Positions 19,998-30,744 are shown, counted from the stretch's first letter. The stretch: DNA of 64,000 nt from Arsenophonus sp052174455 (GCA_052174455.1 JBQMRP010000075.1:62001-126000), one strand, 5' to 3'. Notes: generated from the sequence alone by a model not told the origin. Made by a program: numbers and translations.

Positions 19998-21383
19998 TTA
20001 TGATGCTAATGTTCTGATTAAATTAGAAAAATCTTCTTTAATGTCATGACTTTCTTCCCGTAATTGCTCAATTTTTCTGCAAGCATGAAGTACGGTTGTA
20101 TGATCTCGTCCACCAAAGGCATCCCCAATTTCTGGCAAACTATGGTTTGTCAGCTCCTTTGATAATGCCATTGCCATTTGTCTTGGACGTGCCACAGAAC
20201 GGGAGCGGCGCTTAGATAATAAATCAGCAACTTTAATTTTATAATATTCAGCAACTGTTTTTTGAATATTATCAATAGTGACAAGCTTCTCTTGTAATGC
20301 TAGTAGATCGCGTAGTGCTTCGCGAACAAAATCAATGGTAATCACACGACCAGTAAAATTAGCATTAGCAATAACCCGATTCAATGCCCCTTCTAATTCT
20401 CGAACATTTGATCGTAAGCGTTTAGCAATAAAGAAAGCAACTTCATCAGGTAATTGTATCTGATTTTCATCTGCTTTTTTCATTAAAATAGCAACACGTG
20501 TTTCTAATTCTGGTGGTTCAATCGCAACCGTCAATCCCCAGCCAAAACGAGATTTTAGTCGATCTTCAACTCCATTAATTTCTTTAGGATAGCGATCTGA
20601 AGTCAAAATTATTTGCTGGTTACCTTCAAGTAACGCATTAAAGGTATGAAAAAATTCTTCTTGAGAACGCTCTTTATTAGCAAAAAACTGAATGTCATCA
20701 ATTAATAATGCATCTACCGAGCGATAATAACGTTTAAAATCTTCAATTGCATTATTTTGTAATGCTTTTACCATATCTTGAACAAAACGCTCAGAATGCA
20801 TATAAACTACTTTTGCATTTGATTTATGGATCATGATGTTATTACCAACTGCATGAAGTAAGTGAGTTTTACCTAATCCCGTGCCACCATAAAGAAAAAG
20901 TGGATTATAAGCTCCACCAGGATTATCTGCTACTTGGCTAGCAGCGGCTCGAGCAAGTTGATTTGATTTACCTTCAACAAAGTTATTAAAAGTATGCTTA
21001 GAATTCACATTTGAACGATAGGCAATTCTAGGTTGAACTTGTATATTATCCCAACTATAGTGTATTGTTGAATTTATTGGTATCGAAATAGTTTTATTTG
21101 CTGCGATATTCGTCAAAGCTCCACTTTGTGCTATTTGTGGTTTATTACCAACTTCAAATTTCAATGCAGGTACATCAGAACCACAAAAATCACTCAATAA
21201 TTGATTAATATTATTAATGTATTTATCTCTTACCCAATCTAATACAAAGCGATTAGGGGCATAGAGTGCTAATGTATTATCACTCAATTCTGCCTGGAGA
21301 GGGCGTATCCACATACTGAATTCTGTGGCAGGTAACTCATTCTGCAATCGAGCAAGACATTGCTGCCAAAGTGAAAATAACAC
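19998..21383 (-). CDS. dnaA: Chromosomal replication initiator DnaA
   Basis: A 461-residue DnaA (467 in E. coli). Domain I opens LFSLWQQCLARLQNELPATEFSMWIRPL. A variable linker covers about 85-125. The AAA+ domain has FNNFVEGKSNQLARAA, Walker A GGTGLGKTHLLHAVGN, Walker B VDALLIDDIQFF and the sensor-type region LKSRFGWGLTVAIEPPELETR. Domain IV carries the DNA-binding signature GGRDHTTVLHACRKI. Translation starts at GTG (21383), as in E. coli, with AAGGGAG about nine bases upstream. In many symbionts dnaA is lost; here it is intact. The upstream DNA is interrupted 340 bases away by an IS481 relic, so the promoter must lie close to the gene. Confidence 0.98.
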   Translation of the reverse strand: MLFSLWQQCLARLQNELPATEFSMWIRPLQAELSDNTLALYAPNRFVLDWVRDKYINNINQLLSDFCGSDVPALKFEVGNKPQIAQSGALTNIAANKTISIPINSTIHYSWDNIQVQPRIAYRSNVNSKHTFNNFVEGKSNQLARAAASQVADNPGGAYNPLFLYGGTGLGKTHLLHAVGNNIMIHKSNAKVVYMHSERFVQDMVKALQNNAIEDFKRYYRSVDALLIDDIQFFANKERSQEEFFHTFNALLEGNQQIILTSDRYPKEINGVEDRLKSRFGWGLTVAIEPPELETRVAILMKKADENQIQLPDEVAFFIAKRLRSNVRELEGALNRVIANANFTGRVITIDFVREALRDLLALQEKLVTIDNIQKTVAEYYKIKVADLLSKRRSRSVARPRQMAMALSKELTNHSLPEIGDAFGGRDHTTVLHACRKIEQLREESHDIKEDFSNLIRTLAS

Positions 21384-21724
21384 GACGGAGACTCCCTTAA
21401 AACAAGACCAATGGAAAAGTATAAAACTTAATAGTAATAAAACTGTTAATACCCTAGAAAAGATTCATCGAATATTTACTTGATAAAGCATATCTCATGT
21501 ATGAGATATGATCTCAGTACTATATAATAAATCATAACGCAAAATTTGAATAAGATCCTTACTCTTTTAGACAGTTTTAACACTTTTCATTAACAGGGTT
21601 AAATTTAGGACTAAGATGTATAAAATAAATAAGTAAGAAAAAAGAATACTAGCACATATATTAGTGTATACATAACACCTAGTAACAAATATCTTTAGAT
21701 AAAATTTTACGATTAATTATCTTC
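21384..21724. promoter_or_regulatory. Presumed dnaA promoter region with a palindrome
   Basis: A 340-base leader between dnaA and an IS481 relic. It contains a perfect palindrome at 21489-21510: 10-base arms (CATATCTCAT and its complement) around GT, about 105 bases upstream of the start codon. No TTATNCACA-type DnaA box was found by eye. The role as promoter is inferred from position alone. Confidence 0.4.
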
Positions 21725-22765
21725 TTCAGAAGATAATATGGTTTTTTAAATAATTTAGGTTTAACTTTTAAGCAATTTTTATAAACTGCAATGGAGTTTT
21801 AGTATCTAATACTGATTAGAGTGATTCCTGATTGTGCACTCGAACATATCGTATTAAGTAATCTTAAACTCTTAATAAAAATTAAAATGATGAGATTTCC
21901 AGCCAATCTTCTTATTATGCTCATTAAATCATTTGATCGCACCAATCATTCGTTTAAGAAACCTCGATGAGCTAAGTCGATATTCTATACTAATCTGTAT
22001 ATACAAATGATCAAATTCATGTTTTCGGTGGCTGAGTATTTTTACAGACCAAAGACGGTCTGTAAATTCTTTGTCATTATATGTAAATACTCTATAGATA
22101 ACCATGGATACATGCTTGCTTATGGTCACATAAGAAGCATAAAGCATTAGCTTCGATCTTAAATTTCTAAAGATAGGATAAAACCCATTGAGTGGCGCGA
22201 TATTTACTATGAAAAGATAACCTCATAAAGTTTCATTTTATATTTGTAGAATAGATTGTATATCTATATATAGATAACCAAACTCGTAACTTTTAAATAC
22301 TTTATGCTTGAGCTTCTGGAAATAGCTGAAGCTAATGACTTACTTCACGCAAATTTTCGCTACTCGTGCCTGCGTAAATAGCGGTCAAGGTCAAGCGAGA
22401 TACAAGCTAGCTTCAGAAATTCGCGTACAACTACTAGCAATGTCGTTAAAAAAGAAGAAAAGATTTTTCAGAGGCCTAACTATATGGCCTCTTGAGCACG
22501 CGACAGCGTCGCCTACAAACGATGTAAAATATAGATGTAATCATTCAACATTATCTTATTTTGTCCTTTAGCAACCGGTAAGTTTAAATATGCCAAATAA
22601 CGCTTAATCAAATTAGATTTAAACTTTTTTTTTGACCTAAAGAGCAGTTCTGATTTTAGGCGTTGCAGCTACCTGAAGATGAAACCTTATCATCATCATA
22701 ATATTTTATCTTAACTATACCCCTCAATAGCTGCTCCTTTTGTATGAAAGAGGTTCTGCGATAAA
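21725..22765 (-). mobile_element. Decayed IS481-family copy A
   Basis: The minus-strand frame at 21929-22147 carries YNDKEFTDRLWS, then HRKHEFDHLYIQISIEYRL, matching the rve integrase core of IS481 transposases (DNGKEFTDRLFG, GEHEFDKLCAELGIEHRL), including the central DDE Asp region changed from DNG to YND. The N-terminal side near 22,500 reads ATLSRAQEAI (family: TTLTPAQEAI). The C-terminal side near 21,760 matches the tail seen in the 46.4 kb copy. It sits between dnaA and rpmH. Confidence 0.75.
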
Positions 22766-23164
22766 GTTTATATAATATCTGCAACTAAAAAATTAGCTTC
22801 TATTTTTGAATCAAATAATTTTTGAGCTTTTAATAATTCTTAATATTTCTATTTTCATGAAAATTCGTATAATTTTGCATCTTGTGTGTGATATCATCAT
22901 TTTTTCAGTTTTCTAGAAGTGTGTTTTATAAGAAAAAAAGAAATAGGGTATTTGTTTAAGTTTTATCATAGCTTTTAATGGATAAAATCGTCGAAATTTA
23001 TTTCCTGCATTGTGTAATCCTAGATATTTTATTACAATTCTATTTATTTGCTATTATTGGTGTTGTTATGATTAGATATATCATATTACTTATTCCACTT
23101 TTAGGTGAACGATGAATTTACTAAATCAATAATAACTATTTTATTAAGTTAGGTAGAAACCACT
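22766..23164. promoter_or_regulatory. Presumed rpmH upstream region
   Basis: About 400 AT-rich bases between the IS481 relic and rpmH. An AGGTAG about 8 bases before the rpmH ATG is the likely ribosome binding site. I saw no unambiguous promoter hexamer pair and no gene remnant. Confidence 0.4.
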
Positions 23165-23311
23165 ATGAAACGCACTTTTCAACCGTCCATACTAAAACGT
23201 AACCGTTCTCACGGTTTCCGTGCTCGTATGGCTACTAAAAATGGTCGTCAGGTTTTGGCTCGTCGTCGTGCTAAAGGCCGTGCTAGTCTAACCGTTTCTT
23301 CAAATAAATAA
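23165..23311 (+). CDS. rpmH: 50S ribosomal protein L34
   Basis: A 48-residue protein beginning MKRTFQPSILKRNRSHGFRA and continuing ARMATKNGRQVLARRRAKGR, almost identical to E. coli L34 (46 residues), with two extra residues at the C-terminus (TVSSNK). It is highly basic, as expected for a rRNA-binding protein of the large subunit. The stop at 23309 lies 10 bases before the rnpA start, the classic rpmH-rnpA arrangement. Confidence 0.98.
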   Translation: MKRTFQPSILKRNRSHGFRARMATKNGRQVLARRRAKGRASLTVSSNK

Positions 23312-23321
23312 CCCTAGCAAA

Positions 23322-23681
23322 GTGGTTATGTTTGCTTTTCCTAGGGAGTTAAAATTATTAATTCCCGGACATTTTGATTACGTCTTTCAGCAGCCACAAC
23401 GGGCGAGTTCTTCAGAAATTACCATTCTTGGACGCCTCAATGAGCTGGGATACCCACGTATTGGTCTTACCATCGCAAAAAAAAATATTAAACGAGCGCA
23501 TGAACGCAATCGTATTAAGCGATTAATGAGAGAATATTTTCGTTTACATCAACATGAATTGCCTTCAATGGATTTTGTAATAATATTAAGAAAAGGAATT
23601 GCTGATTTAAAAAATCAAGAAATCACTGAAATATTAAGCAAATTATGGCTTCGTCACTTCCGTTTGGCTCGCGACTCTTAA
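23322..23681 (+). CDS. rnpA: Ribonuclease P protein component
   Basis: A 119-residue basic protein, the same length as E. coli RnpA, which helps the RNase P RNA remove 5' leaders from precursor tRNAs. AFPRELKLL, RIGLTIAKKN and the signature RAHERNRIKRLMREYFR (arginine-rich RNR motif) are all present. Translation starts at GTG (23322), as in E. coli (MVKLAFPREL versus MVMFAFPREL). It follows rpmH directly, and its last 37 bases overlap the start of yidD. The RNA partner rnpB is not in this window. Confidence 0.97.
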   Translation: MVMFAFPRELKLLIPGHFDYVFQQPQRASSSEITILGRLNELGYPRIGLTIAKKNIKRAHERNRIKRLMREYFRLHQHELPSMDFVIILRKGIADLKNQEITEILSKLWLRHFRLARDS

Positions 23682-23905
23682 TTTTAATAATAAGAGGTTA
23701 TCAATTGATAATAAGGCCATTATTAGGGCCGCGTTGCCGTTTCAATCCTACCTGTTCCCAATATGGGATCGAAGCATTATATCAATTTGGATTCATAAAA
23801 GGTAGTTGGTTAATGATGAAACGCGTATTAAAATGCCATCCTTTACATAAGGGTGGCGATGATCCTGTTCCACCTAGACAAAATGATTACAATAGAGAAT
23901 ATTAA
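23645..23905 (+). CDS. yidD: Membrane protein insertion efficiency factor YidD
   Basis: An 86-residue small protein, 85 in E. coli, that assists YidC-dependent membrane insertion at the inner face of the cytoplasmic membrane. It has an amphipathic N-terminal part (RLLILIIRGYQLIIRPLLG), the conserved cysteines in CRFNPTCSQYGIEAL, and the family ending VLKCHPLHKGGDDPVP. It overlaps rnpA by 37 bases in another frame and stops two bases before the yidC start, so rnpA, yidD and yidC are probably translated from one transcript. Confidence 0.96.
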   Translation: MASSLPFGSRLLILIIRGYQLIIRPLLGPRCRFNPTCSQYGIEALYQFGFIKGSWLMMKRVLKCHPLHKGGDDPVPPRQNDYNREY

Positions 23906-23907
23906 CG

Positions 23908-25545
23908 ATGGAGTCACAACGTAATCTTTTATTCATCGCTTTGCTATTTATTTCGTTTTTAATTTGGCAGACATGGAAAAGTGATAAAACACAACTTATA
24001 AAGACTGATGAAATTGTAAAACAAATGGATACACTAAGTCATGATGACCAAACTAACCTAGGTCATGAGCAAGCTCAATTTATCACAGTAAAAACTGATG
24101 TGCTTAAATTACGTATTAATACCCGTGGAGGGGATATTGATCAGGCTGAGTTATTACATTATCCTAAAAAATTACACTCATCTGATCCATTTCGTTTATT
24201 GGAAACTAGTAAAGATTTTATTTATCAAGCACAGAGCGGCTTGATTGGTCAGGATGGTCCCGATAATCCTGCCTACAATAACAGATTACGTCCTTTATAC
24301 CTCTCAACTTCAACCAATTGCATGTTGCAGGATGGGCAAGATGAACTGCGTGTTCCTCTTACTTTTACGGGTAAAGATGGCTTAATCTATCAGAAAATCT
24401 ATCTATTAAAACGTGGTAAATATAATATTTCTATTGAGTATAATATTGATAATAACAGTGGAAAACCATTGATGCTGGCTTTTTTTGGTCAATTAAAACA
24501 AACTACAGAGTTACCAAAAGAACGTGATACAGGAAGTAATAATTTCCCCTTACATACCTATCGTGGTAGTGCATACTCTTCCAAAGAAGTAAACTATAAA
24601 AAATATAGTTTCAGTGATATTACTGATAATAATTTATACGTTAATACTAAAGGTGGTTGGGTTGCAATGTTGCAGCAATATTTTGCTACTGCTTGGATCC
24701 CAAGCTATAATAACAAAAATACCTTCTATACAATCAATTTAAATAAAGACATTGCTATTATTGGCTATAAGAGTTCACCGATAATAGTAGCGGCTAATAG
24801 TAAAGAAAATTACACTTCAACTTTATGGGTAGGGCCTGAAATACAATCAGAAATGGCAGCAGTTGCACCACATTTAGATTTAACTGTTGATTATGGTTGG
24901 CTATGGTTTATTTCTCAACCATTATTTAAATTATTAAAATTTATTCATGGTTTTATCGGTAACTGGGGATTTTCTATTATTGTTATTACTTTTATTGTAC
25001 GTGGTATTATGTATCCTTTAACTAAAGCACAATATACTTCAATGGCAAAAATGCGTTTGTTGCAGCCAAAACTTGCGGCGATGAAAGAACGTATTGGTGA
25101 TGATAAGCAACGTATGAGTCAAGAAATGATGGCTCTCTATAAAGCAGAAAAAGTTAATCCGTTAGGTGGTTGTTTACCTTTATTAATTCAGATGCCTATT
25201 TTTCTTGCTTTATATTATATGTTAATAGGCTCTGTTGAGCTACGTCATGTTCCATTTATTGGTTGGATCCAAGATTTATCAGCCCAGGATCCATATTACA
25301 TTCTACCATTGTTAATGGGTTTAACGATGTATATTATTCAAAAAATTTCACCAACAACAGTAACTGATCCTATGCAACAGAAAATTATGACCTATATGCC
25401 AGTTATTTTTACAGTATTTTTCTTGTGGTTTCCTTCTGGTTTAGTTTTATACTATATAATTAGTAACCTGGTAACGATCATCCAACAACAAATTATTTAT
25501 CGTGGCTTAGAAAAGCGCGGCCTACATAATCGCGACAAAAGATAA
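23908..25545 (+). CDS. yidC: Membrane protein insertase YidC
   Basis: A 545-residue YidC (548 in E. coli), which inserts and folds inner-membrane proteins alone or with SecYEG. An N-terminal anchor (LLFIALLFISFLIWQTW) is followed by the large periplasmic domain at about 25-340. The conserved five-helix core then begins with NWGFSIIVITFIVRGIMYPLTKAQYTSMAKM, which holds the functionally important Arg, followed by PLGGCLPLLIQMPIFLALYYML and FLWFPSGLVLYYIISNLVTIIQQ. A basic cytoplasmic tail ends GLHNRDKR. It starts two bases after yidD. Full length with no damage. Confidence 0.97.
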   Translation: MESQRNLLFIALLFISFLIWQTWKSDKTQLIKTDEIVKQMDTLSHDDQTNLGHEQAQFITVKTDVLKLRINTRGGDIDQAELLHYPKKLHSSDPFRLLETSKDFIYQAQSGLIGQDGPDNPAYNNRLRPLYLSTSTNCMLQDGQDELRVPLTFTGKDGLIYQKIYLLKRGKYNISIEYNIDNNSGKPLMLAFFGQLKQTTELPKERDTGSNNFPLHTYRGSAYSSKEVNYKKYSFSDITDNNLYVNTKGGWVAMLQQYFATAWIPSYNNKNTFYTINLNKDIAIIGYKSSPIIVAANSKENYTSTLWVGPEIQSEMAAVAPHLDLTVDYGWLWFISQPLFKLLKFIHGFIGNWGFSIIVITFIVRGIMYPLTKAQYTSMAKMRLLQPKLAAMKERIGDDKQRMSQEMMALYKAEKVNPLGGCLPLLIQMPIFLALYYMLIGSVELRHVPFIGWIQDLSAQDPYYILPLLMGLTMYIIQKISPTTVTDPMQQKIMTYMPVIFTVFFLWFPSGLVLYYIISNLVTIIQQQIIYRGLEKRGLHNRDKR

Positions 25546-25598
25546 GTTTTAGCATTTTCTTATTTGCAATTAAAAAAATAACAAAATAAAATAGATTA

Positions 25599-25622
25599 AG
25601 GTGGTTATATTAAACACCACCT
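25599..25622 (+). terminator. Weak hairpin between yidC and mnmE
   Basis: AGGTGGT (25599-25605) pairs with ACCACCT (25616-25622) around a 10-base loop. A T-tract is lacking, so it may be an attenuator or chance structure rather than a true terminator. Confidence 0.35.
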
Positions 25623-25655
25623 AAAGCATATTTAATTATAAGAATTGAAAGTAAA

Positions 25656-27026
25656 ATGAGCATATATACTAATGATACAATCATTGCGCAGGCAACCCCT
25701 CCTGGACATGGTGGTATTGGTATTTTGCGAATATCAGGACCCAAAGTTACTGAAATTGCCCGCATTGTTTTAGGTAAATTACCTCAACCACGTTATGCGG
25801 ATTACTTGTCTTTCTATGACAACACTGGTAAAGTATTAGATCAGGGGATTGCGCTATATTTTCCTGGGCCCAACTCATTTACAGGTGAAGATGTTCTTGA
25901 ATTACAAGGACATGGTGGGCCTGTCATCATTGATTTATTACTTAATCAGATTTTAGTTATCGATGAGATCCGGATTGCTAATCCTGGTGAATTTTCTGAG
26001 CGCGCTTTTCTTAATAATAAAATAGATTTAGCTCAAGCAGAAGCTATTAGTGATCTAATCAATGCGAGTACTGAGCAGGCTGCTCGTTCAGCGGTAAATT
26101 CATTACAAGGTGTTTTCTCACAACAGATCTATAAAATTATGGAAGTGCTTACTAACTTACGTATTCAGGTTGAAGCTGCAATTGATTTTATAGATGAAGA
26201 AATTAATTTTTTATTTGATAGTAAGATAGAAACAAAATTGAATGAGGTGATAGCTCATTTAGACAGTGTACGTTCAGAATCTTATCAAGGCAGTTTATTA
26301 CGAGAAGGCATGAAAGTTGTGATTGCAGGACAACCGAATGCAGGTAAATCTAGCTTATTAAACGCACTATCTGGCTATGAAACAGCGATTGTAACAGATA
26401 TTCCCGGCACTACCAGAGATATATTACATGAACATATTCATATTGATGGTATGCCTTTACATATTATTGATACGGCTGGTTTACGTGAAGCAACAGATGA
26501 AGTTGAAAAAATAGGTATTGAGCGAGCCTGGCGAGAAATAGAACAAGCGGATCATATATTATTTATGGTGGATAGCACCACTACAGAGGCAACTGAACCT
26601 GAGAAAATTTGGCCTGAACTTATAGCGCGATTGCCGAAATCTTTACCTATTACGCTAATTAGAAATAAAATTGATATTACTGATGAACCAATAGAACTAA
26701 TAAAAGTTAGTAATTACTCACTTATTCGCCTTTCAGTTTATCAAAAAGAAGGTATTGATTTATTACGTCAACATTTAAAAGAAACTATTAGGTTCAATTA
26801 TCATGTTGAAGGCGCGTTCTTAGCCAGACGACGTCATATTCAAGCGCTTAATATAGCAGCGAAGCATTTACAGAAAGGTTATCAACAGTTAGTGTTTTCT
26901 TATTCAGGTGAATTATTAGCAGAAGAGCTTCGTTTGACGCAACAGGCATTAAGTGAAATTACCGGGGAATTTAGTTCAGACGATTTATTAGATCGCATTT
27001 TTTCCAGCTTCTGTATTGGGAAATAA
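25656..27026 (+). CDS. mnmE: tRNA uridine-34 modification GTPase MnmE
   Basis: A 456-residue protein (454 in E. coli) that works with MnmG to place carboxymethylaminomethyl groups at U34 of certain tRNAs, using a folate one-carbon donor. The N-terminal folate-binding domain includes DTIIAQATPPGHGGIGILRISG and LELQGHGGPVI. The central G domain (about 215-375) has GQPNAGKSSLLNAL, TDIPGTTRD, DTAGLRE and the base-specifying NKID. The tail ends SDDLLDRIFSSFCIGK with the catalytic Cys. It is 110 bases after yidC, the usual enteric order. MnmG is not in this window. Confidence 0.97.
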   Translation: MSIYTNDTIIAQATPPGHGGIGILRISGPKVTEIARIVLGKLPQPRYADYLSFYDNTGKVLDQGIALYFPGPNSFTGEDVLELQGHGGPVIIDLLLNQILVIDEIRIANPGEFSERAFLNNKIDLAQAEAISDLINASTEQAARSAVNSLQGVFSQQIYKIMEVLTNLRIQVEAAIDFIDEEINFLFDSKIETKLNEVIAHLDSVRSESYQGSLLREGMKVVIAGQPNAGKSSLLNALSGYETAIVTDIPGTTRDILHEHIHIDGMPLHIIDTAGLREATDEVEKIGIERAWREIEQADHILFMVDSTTTEATEPEKIWPELIARLPKSLPITLIRNKIDITDEPIELIKVSNYSLIRLSVYQKEGIDLLRQHLKETIRFNYHVEGAFLARRRHIQALNIAAKHLQKGYQQLVFSYSGELLAEELRLTQQALSEITGEFSSDDLLDRIFSSFCIGK

Positions 27027-28029
27027 CATTTAAAAATAATCACTCCATATAAATAAGCAATTTTATCTCAGGCAATAACCGCTTAAATTTAAACGATAGG
27101 TTAATATTGTTTCGGCCTAAAGATTAAGGAGTTGATACTTGTTTGATCCAGGACTATTATATAAACTTTCATCGCACAACCCTTTTTATGATAAAAACTC
27201 ATAGCAATAAATATAGTTAAAGAAACTATCATGATGATAAGCTTTCATCATAAATAAATTACAATATATAAAATTAGTGCTTTTCAGTCCAGCAAAGAGC
27301 CTGCGTCAACTTTAGTTAAGCATTATAGAATACTCAAAACTATTCCGTTACTAAATGGTAAAAAGAAGAAGATATTAATGATCGCAGTCATATTTCCTAT
27401 CTTTTCGGATGACCTAATCGTCTGATCAAGAAAGCCGTAGTCGTTTTCTTGTGAAAATATTTTTTCTTTTAATGAACTGCTGGCAGTTAAGTTGCACTTA
27501 AGTTTCTAAAATTTATCGTATCTCGATACGATCTGGATATCGCTTTTTATATAGTCAATAGAAATTTTTCCATAAAATGAAGCAGAAAAGAATCTCTGAA
27601 ACTGATAGGTAAAGCGTTTAAAAAAACTATAAACCTGCACACCTGCAGTTAGTGTGAAATATCTTCCATAAATGCAAATGAAACTTCACGACATTATCTT
27701 TTCTTAGACATGGATCAACTTACCCCCTCGATAGATTTTCTTCGTCTATACAAGAACAAGACTACGATCAACTCCTAACGCTTCTTATGTGATCTTAACT
27801 AAGTATCTCTCATAAGTATCCATCAAGTATTTACAAACTGCCTTTTACTCTAAAAACGTTCATGATTAAGAAATTGAATTCTTCTTTAAATTAAGAGCAA
27901 AAACTATATTTTTTTCTAAAAGAAAATAGAATTTTTTTACTTAGTCCTATTCTAAGTTGGAATTTCATTGCAGTATGTATTTTTTGACCTTATTCACTAA
28001 CTTTAGAAGTATCAAATCCTAGGGATTTG
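27027..28029. other. Decayed sequence without readable gene
   Basis: About 1 kb after mnmE. No frame longer than about 50 codons and no match that I trust. It may include the far end of the unidentified repeat that follows. Confidence 0.4.
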
Positions 28030-29722
28030 ATTTAATAATCATTATTTTTATTGTATGGATTCTTTCCGACAACAAATCCGTTGCTTGTTTGTCAAGTTTA
28101 ACGTTGACAAGAAATAGCCTGTCGCTACATAAAATGCAATTCTATGAATCTATGCGTAGAGTAATCCTTTTATCGGAACAGCGAACTCCTATATTTTCGG
28201 TTTTTTCAAGATCTCACCTTCAGCGCCTTATACAGCTTCGGTAATAGTATGCTTTGTTTACGATTCATCAATAAATCATAACAATGCATCATTTTAAAAT
28301 GTCTCGCCAAAATATAGATAAATATAGCACCCAATCATCTCTTCCTACATTAGGATCTCCGCTAATACTCCTTAGTTAAGTGGTTATAATAGTGATATAT
28401 AACCATTTCCTTTTGGTAATGTCGCAGTTTTAACCTGAGCACCAGAATTAAAATAGCACTCCGAATTATTTTACAGCATGGTGTACCACCCTTTCATATT
28501 TTTATCGAAGTGAACTTTTTCAGTAACCGTCCGTACTGTAGCTTCAGATAACCCTGCCACTACTTCCTAGTACGGATATATCACAGAGCAAAGAAAGAGC
28601 TCTTGACTTTATCAGATTATAGCTGTGGATGCAAGTAACCGAATAACCCATCATCTTGGTAGATTTTTCGAACGCTCTTTTTTTGAAGAACATACTCAGT
28701 CTATACAACATCTTTAATATCTAAACTGCTACAGAGTGATGAGAGATGAACCTGCAGATTTTAATTAATTTGTTTATCATAAACGTAAAAGGCATAGAAG
28801 ATACCAATTTTGATACCCTATTTACGTCCCAAGTATAACATAAGTGCAGATAGGGTATAAAATAGAACATTGAGTATCAAAAGTTAGTTATTTTTAAAAA
28901 ATCCAAAGAAGATGGATATAGTAAATATAATGTGTTGCAAGTTACAGTCGAGCAGAATATAAAATCTGCACTGCCTAACTACTACTTGCTACTTTTAACG
29001 CTGCATGAACTCTAGGCTTTTGACTTACAGCTTTAACAAAAATGGCTGTTAGGAACATTCAGAATAGATAGAACAATAGCACGCCGAATGGATCTCCATT
29101 GAACAGACAACTCGCAAATAAGCATTCGCATAATAGATCGACAGATCCATAAGTTTATACTTTTTATCATTTTTCAAGAAACTTTTTCCAGCAAGCCATC
29201 ATTAACAGTGAAAAGCAGTTTAGCTTGGCTAGTGGGGGGTAGGAATATATATCTAGGTAAATTATTCTCTGGGATTTATCTTTAGCAGAGAAATAAAAAT
29301 CATCATCCTATCCACATTCGTTAAGTCTATCGATCTAGTTATCTTTATATTACTTCCAATGTAGAAGAGGAGACGGAGATTATTCCTAATTCTCTATAAG
29401 TAATCAATTCACCAGCAAGCATATTATCAGTTATTACCCCCTTAATAAAAGTGTATCTAACAGCTTTGAGCCTAGGTGTTTACTCAAACCACGAAATTCG
29501 TAACGAGAAGCGGATAATGCTTATATTGAAAGAAATTAAAGACCGGAGTTGAACATATTATTGTACGGTCTCTTTTTGATGTCATAAAAAATTCAGTCGA
29601 TCCTGTTATTATTAATTTTTAAAGCGAGATAATGAACCGCTTCAGTTTTGATAACCTACCAAGTTAATATATAAAGTCGTATATTGTCTTCCTATTTATT
29701 ACATTTACGATTTTTATAAGTT
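28030..29722. repeat. Unidentified decayed repeat element, copy 1
   Basis: Shares several diverged blocks, in the same order and strand, with 55.12-56.84 kb: the stretch around 28,546-28,570 (AGATAACC, then CACTACTTCCTAG) resembles 55,638-55,662, and 28,905-28,962 (AAGAAGATGG, ATATAGTAAA, GTTACAGT) resembles 55,990-56,050. No frame is long enough to classify it, and I could not match it to a transposase family. It ends where an IS1595 relic begins, and copy 2 also ends next to IS1595-type terminal sequence. Confidence 0.55.
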
Positions 29723-30744
29723 AGTTGGTAAAGATCGTTAATGGTAGAAAAATTCTCTATACTGTAAGAAAAACTTTTACTATAGAGCTTGTCATGAAAA
29801 AACAAATAGTCATGCAAATCAAAGAATTTTTTTTCTTACTTCCTAGAAGATAAAGCTGTATTCATTGGTTGACTCGGTAATAATTTATTAGATGACCTCA
29901 GTTCATATATTGAAGAAACTCACTCCATTTCATACTATCCATATTCTCACAGTGAACATATTATCCATTGGAAATATTCATTAGGGTTACAGTGATATCA
30001 TTGCAAAATCCACGAATTTCAGGAAAATGTTAACAACCTTATTGAAAGTCTTCTAGAAAAACTAGATCAGAAAGATAAATGATTTAGTTATCTGTGATGT
30101 ATATTGAAATCTTGACTTTATTGGAATCAGAAAAATAAAACAGTCATTGATTTAAAATAGCGTTTAGATTAACATCATTGCTTTCTTACTTCATCGGGGG
30201 ATGACTAACATAAATCCATTAAGTAGTACTGTTGACGTCGAAAAATATTTTTCTATGAATTCATTAAAAGAATACGTTTTATTCCACATAGGAAAGCTAG
30301 AAAAGGGGAAAGAATAAGAGATAAAAGAAGGGAACGAATCGCACAGTCTTAATTGGCAGAGATCAACAGTGGGGTCCATTGTAACCGATGAGATTTTGAA
30401 GAGTTTAATGTAGAGTGTATTAGAGCCGTTTTCTTGAGATAATTATTGGTAAAGAGTCCATTATTTATTCGGATGGATCTAAATAGTACAAAATCTTTTC
30501 CAGTAAACATGAAATTAATCACCATCGCTTAAATAAGCTTTAATAATTAGAGAATTATTGGTAAGTAATTTTATATTCAAAATATGAGCAGTTATATCAG
30601 CCCCATTAAAAAGATAGCTAAATAGATTTTGTGTATAGTGTTTTTTATTTACCGAATTATCTAGTCTGGAGAAGATTATATAAAACTACAACAATTGAAA
30701 TACAGATATGGCTATAAATTATTCTAAGAGAAAGGTAATAATCT
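29723..30744 (+). mobile_element. Decayed IS1595-family copy B
   Basis: This transposase relic shows TVDVEKYFSMNSLK (family: GIVEADETFFLESFKG), GKLEKGKE (family: PRKRGGK) and then VHYLFGWI/ICSDGSK-type residues with KHEINHHRLNK, near the family's IDKESLLCSDG and KAHGI. The DDE acidic residues are disrupted or out of frame. The left end carries the shared terminal sequence (TTGGTAAAG, then GTAGAAA). The right end, near 30,690-30,744, carries AACAATTGAAATACAGAT, complementary to the left ends of the minus-strand copies. Confidence 0.7.

Noticed and set aside
22335..22571. Plus-strand 78-codon frame
   Set aside because: Opposite strand of the IS481 relic; the coding signal is on the minus strand.
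15356..23164. Replication origin near dnaA-gyrB
   Set aside because: No cluster of DnaA boxes was seen by eye, and in enteric bacteria oriC lies near mnmG, not next to dnaA.
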